Shown: in pieces, positions 6,828 through 10,162 of the stretch
How the letters are laid out: each line of letters opens with the position of its first letter
Position numbering within the stretch: position 1 is the first letter of the stretch
Assembly (NCBI GenBank): GCA_022545625.1
Contig: JACZQS010000055.1
Location: 1-10,162 of the forward strand
DNA from: Pseudomonadota bacterium
Lineage (GTDB): Bacteria > Pseudomonadota > Gammaproteobacteria > GCA-001735895
Reading direction: 5' to 3'
Length of the DNA stretch: 10,162 nucleotides
Made by a program: the position numbers and the translations under genes
The notes under the pieces: generated by a model
Databases searched by the model: none
Seen by the model: only the letters and a program-made list of their open reading frames with translations
Told to the model about the DNA's origin: nothing

Positions 6828-7580
6828 TCAAGGTTTTGCCAGCAATCCACCGTCGACCAACAATTCGGTACCGGTAATAAACGACGCCCTGTCGGACAAT
6901 AGAAACAGGCAGGCGTTGGACATGTCTGCAACCGTTCCAACTCTCCCCAGCGGTATGGCCCTGGCCGTGGCCGCCCGTGCATCGGGATTGGCTTGCCAAC
7001 GATCCTGCATTGGAGACTCGCTGGGCCCGGGATAAATCACGTTTGAGCGAATTTTGTCGCCCGCTAGCTGAATGGCCAGTGATTTGGAAAACGCCACCAC
7101 ACCGGCTTTGGCAGCCTGGTAGGCATCTTGCGGCGCCGGATCGCCGCGCAGGCACTGTGTGGAGGAAAAATGCACCATCGCACCGCCACCCCGCTTGCGC
7201 AAATGCGGCACTACATTCCTCGCCGTGTGCACCATGCTTTTTAGATTGATCGCCATTACCTGGTCCCAGGCATCCAGGTCTATCTCCAGTGCGGATTTAT
7301 CACGCTCGAACCACAGCGCACCCGCTACATTGGCGAGATAGTCGATGCCGCCAAACAGTTCCACCGCCTTTTTAACGGCGGCGGCCACCGCGGGTTCGTC
7401 GGTCAGATCGCCCTGAAGATAAAATGATTGTTCCGAACTTCCCGGAATTTCCCCGGGCCTGGGTTTGATATCGAACATCATAACCCGGGCCCCATGGTTT
7501 ATTAAATCGCAGGCGATACGAAAACCCATGCCGCCACCGGCACCGGTTACGAACGCCACTTTATCTGCAAAATCAAGCAT
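6828..7580 (-). CDS. Short-chain dehydrogenase/reductase, NAD-type
   Basis: This 250-residue classical SDR is the first gene of the operon. It carries TGAGGGMG (12-19), D37 at the end of strand 2 (MMFDIK), which favours NAD(H) over NADP(H), a NAG variant NVAG (85-88), N112 region AINLKS, the catalytic S140 within HFSSTQ, and YQAAK with Y154 and K158. The tail FITGTELLVDGG is the usual SDR C-terminal strand. Unlike the SDR at 2480-3235 it looks set up as a dehydrogenase, so it probably oxidises a hydroxyl. With the downstream dioxygenase and flavin oxidase it suggests a catabolic sequence, though the order of steps and the compound are inference. ATG 7580 is the only plausible start; the ribosome binding site is weak (AAGAA). 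The two SDRs differ throughout and are not recent copies. Confidence 0.93.
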   Translation of the reverse strand: MLDFADKVAFVTGAGGGMGFRIACDLINHGARVMMFDIKPRPGEIPGSSEQSFYLQGDLTDEPAVAAAVKKAVELFGGIDYLANVAGALWFERDKSALEIDLDAWDQVMAINLKSMVHTARNVVPHLRKRGGGAMVHFSSTQCLRGDPAPQDAYQAAKAGVVAFSKSLAIQLAGDKIRSNVIYPGPSESPMQDRWQANPDARAATARAIPLGRVGTVADMSNACLFLLSDRASFITGTELLVDGGLLAKP

Positions 7581-7606
7581 AAGAATTTCTTGGCCGCTAA
7601 AATAGC

Positions 7607-7635
7607 CTTATAACACGATCGAGGTTGTGTGCGAA
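7607..7635 (-). promoter_or_regulatory. Candidate sigma-70 promoter of the SDR-PhyH-FAD operon
   Basis: On the minus strand TTCGCA (7630-7635) and TATAAG (7607-7612) are separated by exactly 17 bp. They match the sigma-70 consensus at 4/6 and 5/6. The -10 box is 26 bp before the SDR start codon, giving a short leader. No clear operator repeat overlaps it. Confidence 0.45.
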
Positions 7636-7756
7636 TTCGAAAGCGACCCAGAAGCAAAATATATTCGGATCGTTAAATTTTTGAGTAATATTAATACAGG
7701 TGAAAGGGATTTTTTCAGACGAGCTCGCCCGGGAATTCAATCACTCCCATCAATAA
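7636..7756. other. Spacer without a supported gene
   Basis: This AT-rich spacer lies between the divergent operon promoter candidate and the terminator of the small gene. A plus-strand frame opening with GTG at 7627 runs through it, the terminator and the small gene, but has no ribosome binding site at proper spacing and no recognisable product. Nothing else is seen here. Confidence 0.5.
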
Positions 7757-7773
7757 AGCCCCGACAAGGGGCT
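7757..7773 (-). terminator. Intrinsic terminator downstream of the small gene
   Basis: AGCCCC (7757-7762) and GGGGCT (7768-7773) form a perfect 6-bp stem with a 5-nt loop. Read on the minus strand it is followed by TTTATTG, a short imperfect U-tract. It lies 46 bp past the stop of the small minus-strand gene and supports that gene being transcribed as its own unit. Confidence 0.6.
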
Positions 7774-7819
7774 ATAGCATACAGACTAGATTTTCAGATG
7801 GGCCGACACTGCCCCACTC

Positions 7820-7990
7820 CTAGTTGTATCCGAGTATGGCGATATGATCCAGGTTTTCTTCTGATTTTTCGTTACGTTCAAAATTGGAAAGGTTTTCCCG
7901 TTGCGCAGGCGTGCTTTCGTGCTCTACCGGATGTTCTTCGGTCGAAGGCCAGGGGGGTGAAATCAATGATTTAAATTTTACCGGTTGCAT
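7820..7990 (-). CDS. Small charged protein, 56 residues, function unknown
   Basis: ATG 7990 is preceded at 6 nt by GGAG (7997-8000), and the frame runs 56 codons to TAG. The product starts MQPVKFKSLISPPWP and is then rich in Glu, Asn, Ser and Lys, with no membrane segment or signal peptide; the middle (about residues 16-48) looks disordered. I do not recognise it. Support for a real gene is the ribosome binding site, the terminator 46 bp downstream on the same strand, and candidate promoter elements upstream. The frame can be extended to a TTG at 8017, but that has no ribosome binding site. Against it, the length is small and no family is known to me. Confidence 0.5.
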   Translation of the reverse strand: MQPVKFKSLISPPWPSTEEHPVEHESTPAQRENLSNFERNEKSEENLDHIAILGYN

Positions 7991-8040
7991 CGGAATCTCC
8001 AGGGATGCTTGAGTCAATAATAGCGTTTGTAACCAGTCTC

Positions 8041-8060
8041 TTATCCCATATAAGGGATAA
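8041..8060. repeat. Palindromic site in the leader region of the small gene
   Basis: TTATCCC (8041-8047) and GGGATAA (8054-8060) are perfect inverted arms around an AT spacer of 6 bp. The form suits a dimeric regulator's operator or a short RNA hairpin. It lies 51 bp before the small gene's start, downstream of its candidate promoter. Confidence 0.4.
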
Positions 8061-8064
8061 TCTA

Positions 8065-8098
8065 CTTTGACAAAGTATAGTAACGCTTTGAAGTATAG
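8065..8098. repeat. Tandem direct repeat CTTTGA(CAA)AGTATAG
   Basis: CTTTGA followed by AGTATAG occurs twice, at 8065-8080 (with three extra bases, CAA) and 8086-8098, 21 bp apart, about two helical turns. The first copy also contains the self-complementary ACTTTGACAAAGT (8064-8076). Each copy places a TATACT box on the minus strand. They may be a duplicated promoter or paired operator sites. Confidence 0.45.
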
Positions 8099-8120
8099 GG
8101 GAACAAGGTGAATTTTTTAA
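8092..8120 (-). promoter_or_regulatory. Candidate promoter of the small gene
   Basis: On the minus strand TTAAAA (8115-8120) and TATACT (8092-8097) are 17 bp apart. A second TATACT at 8074-8079 has no matching -35. The leader to ATG 7990 would be about 95 nt and would contain the second repeat copy and the palindrome. A TTGACA at 8067-8072 on the plus strand has no good -10. Confidence 0.3.
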
Positions 8121-8143
8121 CATTTTAAACTACTTTTCAAGCC

Positions 8144-9244
8144 TTATTTCGAATCTTCTGCTCGTTCGAATAGTTCCAACTGGCCACCAGACTCGGTTAG
8201 ATCGCTCAATCTCACTCCGACCCCCAGCAGCCGTACGGGTATTTTCCCACGTTGCCAGGCTTCTTCGCAGAGGATCGAGAGGTCGGGTAAATTTGGTTTG
8301 CTATGCATTCGTTCGACCGTGGTCTGGTTAAAATCACAAAATTTCATTTTCAGAAAACTGTTCTGAATTCGATAATCGTCATCGAGCCGCTGCATGCGCC
8401 TGTCCAGCGACTCGATCAATTCCGGGATTTTTTGCAGACAGGCGGCCAAATCGGGCAGGTCCTGGGCGTAGGTGTTTTCAACGCTGATCGACTTCCTGCG
8501 CCATTCAGATACCACGGGTCGGCTATCGATGCCATGCGCGAGTTTGTGAATGTGTTCGCCAAAGTTGCCCATTATCTCGACAAACTGAAATACGTCATAG
8601 CGCCGGACGTCACCGCAGGTTTTAATGCCCAGCTTGTCAAGGCGCCTGGCAGTTACCTTGCCGACACCCCAGATTTTTTTAACCGGAAGGCTGGCCAGGA
8701 ATGTATCGATTTTGTCGGGTGTTATGACGTATTGACCATTGGGTTTATTCCAGTCGCTGGCGACCTTGGCGAGAAACTTGTTGGGAGCTATTCCGGCGGA
8801 AACGGTGATGCCAATCGTATCGTTAATACGTTGCCGAATTTCCTCTGCGATCAGGGTCGCACTGCCCTTGCATTGCATGCTGCGCGAAACATCGAGAAAG
8901 GCTTCATCGAGAGAAAGTGGTTCGATCAAATCGGTGTAATCGGAAAATATGTCTCGCATTTGCCGCGAGGCTTCACGATAGGCAGACATCCGTCCCGGAA
9001 TCAAAATAAGCTCCGGGCAGAGTTTCACAGCGGTTGCGCTCGCCATCGCCGAGTGAATACCAAATTTACGTGCTTCGTAGCTGGCAGCGGCAACCACACC
9101 CCGGCGCTCGGCACTACCACCAACCGCTACCGGTAAACCCCTGAGCGCAGGATTATCGCGTACCTCCACCGCCGCATAAAAACAATCGGCATCGATATGG
9201 ATTATCTTTCGCAACGGTGGCTGAATATTGTTTTTAGCGATCAT
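8144..9244 (-). CDS. dinB: DNA polymerase IV (Y-family translesion polymerase)
   Basis: The 366-residue protein matches DinB in length and order of domains. The palm holds catalytic D18 in IIHIDADCF and D113-E114 in PLSLDEAFLD; the steric gate position carries Y23, a common alternative to Phe. SAGIAPNKFLAKVASDWNKPNG (149-170) is the family signature. A helix-hairpin-helix follows at about 188-213 (KKIWGVGKVTARRL), then the little-finger domain. QLELF (355-359) near the C-terminus is a good beta-clamp-binding motif, so the enzyme should work at the replisome, bypassing lesions or extending mismatches. ATG 9244 gives about ten residues more than usual before the first strand; a TTG at residue 11 would give the classic short N-terminus, but neither has a strong ribosome binding site. 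No LexA-like CTG-N10-CAG site is seen between this gene and its divergent neighbour. Confidence 0.96.
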   Translation of the reverse strand: MIAKNNIQPPLRKIIHIDADCFYAAVEVRDNPALRGLPVAVGGSAERRGVVAAASYEARKFGIHSAMASATAVKLCPELILIPGRMSAYREASRQMRDIFSDYTDLIEPLSLDEAFLDVSRSMQCKGSATLIAEEIRQRINDTIGITVSAGIAPNKFLAKVASDWNKPNGQYVITPDKIDTFLASLPVKKIWGVGKVTARRLDKLGIKTCGDVRRYDVFQFVEIMGNFGEHIHKLAHGIDSRPVVSEWRRKSISVENTYAQDLPDLAACLQKIPELIESLDRRMQRLDDDYRIQNSFLKMKFCDFNQTTVERMHSKPNLPDLSILCEEAWQRGKIPVRLLGVGVRLSDLTESGGQLELFERAEDSK

Positions 9245-9308
9245 AATCTACTTGCTTCAAACTCCTGGCTGGGTAAAAATCGGATCTATCCAAATGGCGC
9301 TGCATCCG

Positions 9309-10022
9309 ATGACAGAAAAAGTATTTTACCAAGACAGTTACCAGAAAACACACAGCAGCACGGTGAGCGCTCTGGAAGATGGCGGGGTGGTGCTCGCATC
9401 AACTATCTTTTACCCGATGGGTGGCGGACAACCGGGCGACACAGGTGTATTGAAAATCGGCGGTGCCGAATTCCGCGTTACCGATACTCGTTTTGCCCCT
9501 GATCGTATCGGCATAGTACACTACCTGGATGCTGACGATTTGTCAGGAATTCAGCCCGGAGATCAGGTTGAACTCGAACTGGACTGGGCGCGACGTCATC
9601 GACATATGCGTATGCATACCAGCATGCACCTGATGTGTTCGCTGATAAACGCGCAGGCGACCGGCGGTTCGATTGGAGAAACCGAAAGCCGACTCGATTT
9701 TGACCTGCGGGGCCAGGTGGTTGATAAACAACAACTCACTGTTGCGATGAACGAGTTGATTGCAAGGAGTCTACCGGTAAGCGTGGGATCGATCAGCGAT
9801 GATGAACTGGAGCAAAACCCGGGCCTGGTACGAACCATGTCGGTACAGCCACCGCGAGGGCAGGGCACGGTGCGGACGATCAGTATAGAGGACACAGATT
9901 ATCAGCCCTGCGGTGGCACCCATGTAAAAAATATTTCTGAAATTGGTGAAATCGTGATTAGCAAAATCAAGAGCAAGGGCAAGCAAAACAAGCGCATCAC
10001 ACTGGTGCTAGTGAATCCTTAA
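9309..10022 (+). CDS. AlaX-type alanyl-tRNA editing hydrolase
   Basis: This is a 237-residue free-standing relative of the AlaRS editing domain. It hydrolyses Ser- or Gly-mischarged tRNA-Ala in trans. The Zn site is complete: H103 and H107 in MHTSMHL, C191 and H195 in PCGGTHV. FYPMGGGQPGDTG (34-46) is the substrate-pocket loop of the family's N-terminal barrel. The length fits AlaX proteins that lack the C-Ala extension. I chose ATG 9309, giving MTEKVFYQDSY, because that beginning is typical of the family. ATG 9294 is an alternative and the open frame runs back to 9228, overlapping dinB. No start has a strong ribosome binding site. It is divergent from dinB with 64 bp between starts, so their promoters must share that gap. 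Confidence 0.93.
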   Translation: MTEKVFYQDSYQKTHSSTVSALEDGGVVLASTIFYPMGGGQPGDTGVLKIGGAEFRVTDTRFAPDRIGIVHYLDADDLSGIQPGDQVELELDWARRHRHMRMHTSMHLMCSLINAQATGGSIGETESRLDFDLRGQVVDKQQLTVAMNELIARSLPVSVGSISDDELEQNPGLVRTMSVQPPRGQGTVRTISIEDTDYQPCGGTHVKNISEIGEIVISKIKSKGKQNKRITLVLVNP

Positions 10023-10049
10023 GTCCGACCACTAACCTGAAATTCAAGA

Positions 10050-10160
10050 TCAGACGACAGCCAGCAGCTTCCTCGCCACCCACTGATGAAAATGATGGGT
10101 CGGATTATCCATTACCGGGGAAAATACGCCGCCCCGGTAACCCGGTGACGAGCGTCCCAA
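10050..10160 (-). CDS. C-terminal end of an unidentified protein (continues past window)
   Basis: A minus-strand frame is open from the window edge to TGA at 10050-10052 and gives 36 residues, ending with SPVMDNPTHHFHQWVARKLL. The balanced composition and His-rich aromatic stretch look like real protein, and the position fits a gene converging on the AlaX gene with 27 bp between stops. I do not recognise the family. A 9-bp inverted repeat inside it weakens the case. Confidence 0.4.
   Translation of the reverse strand: MGRSSPGYRGGVFSPVMDNPTHHFHQWVARKLLAVV
10112..10140. repeat. Perfect 9-bp inverted repeat
   Basis: TTACCGGGG (10112-10120) and CCCCGGTAA (10132-10140) pair perfectly around 11 bp. 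A third, related CCCGGTGA follows at 10141-10148. It could be part of a REP-like element or a hairpin inside the partial gene; no T-tract makes it a terminator. Confidence 0.45.
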
Positions 10161-10162
10161 TT

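Noticed and set aside
2480..7580. The two SDR genes as a recent duplication
   Set aside because: Apart from family motifs, their sequences, cofactor-selecting residues and lengths differ throughout.
7720..7737. GAGCTC, CCGGG and GAATTC in a row, resembling a cloning polylinker
   Set aside because: The sites overlap differently from common vector linkers and native-looking sequence continues on both sides, so chance is more likely than vector contamination.
7627..7974. Plus-strand open frame of 115 codons
   Set aside because: The GTG start has GAGG only 2 nt away. The frame runs through a terminator and antisense to the better-supported small gene, and the product looks random.
8303..9136. 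Long plus-strand frame of 277 codons
   Set aside because: It is wholly antisense to dinB, whose motifs are unambiguous.
9245..9308. Possible LexA/SOS operator between dinB and the AlaX gene
   Set aside because: No CTG-N10-CAG or close variant is present in the gap.

Overview
The window looks like an accessory metabolic segment of a proteobacterial chromosome, most likely a gammaproteobacterium. This rests on the protein families (DinB, AlaX-type editing protein, AKR7-type reductase, OrdL/PuuB-like FAD oxidoreductases, PhyH dioxygenase), roughly even base composition, strong GGAG/GGGG ribosome binding sites and tight gene spacing. No rRNA, tRNA, CRISPR array or transposase gene was found. The genus cannot be fixed from the sequence.

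Layout, left to right. 2-3235 (+): the C-terminal part of an FAD-dependent amine/amino-acid oxidase cut by the window edge, an aldo/keto reductase with an intact catalytic tetrad, a SAM-dependent methyltransferase and an SDR reductase. 3232-3804 (-): a conserved-looking protein of unknown function whose stop codon overlaps the SDR stop. 3809-4072: a 264-bp non-coding element with 32-bp terminal inverted repeats, built as a complete head-to-head inverted pair of structured units. 4073-4513: about 190 bp with nothing recognisable, then a C-terminal remnant of a citrate synthase/citryl-CoA lyase family gene. 4514-7580 (-): a three-gene operon read in the order SDR dehydrogenase, PhyH-family Fe(II)/2-oxoglutarate dioxygenase, FAD-dependent oxidoreductase. 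7581-8143: a 563-bp spacer holding the operon promoter candidate, a probable small protein gene with its own terminator, and repeats/palindromes. 8144-9244 (-): DNA polymerase IV. 9309-10022 (+): an AlaX-type alanyl-tRNA editing protein. 10050-10160 (-): the probable C-terminal end of an unidentified protein.

How it works together (inference). The two flavin oxidases, two SDRs, AKR and dioxygenase are small-molecule redox enzymes, as expected for a catabolic or osmolyte-modifying accessory region; no substrate can be assigned. The minus-strand operon has the clearest logic: a dioxygenase hydroxylates, an NAD-type dehydrogenase oxidises an alcohol, and a flavoprotein oxidises a C-N bond. The truncated citrate synthase-like gene and the mobile-like element between the two gene sets suggest a region that has been rearranged.

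The most notable object is the 264-bp element. Its two 131-bp halves align in inverted orientation almost without gaps. Loop and linker blocks are conserved between the halves, while the stem blocks differ in sequence yet each still pairs within its own half. That is internal evidence of selection on structure. Its left end also supplies the ribosome binding site of the neighbouring gene. A second oddity is the operon's FAD oxidoreductase, which has no ATG, GTG or TTG at a sensible start; a well-placed Shine-Dalgarno sequence points to an ATA codon.
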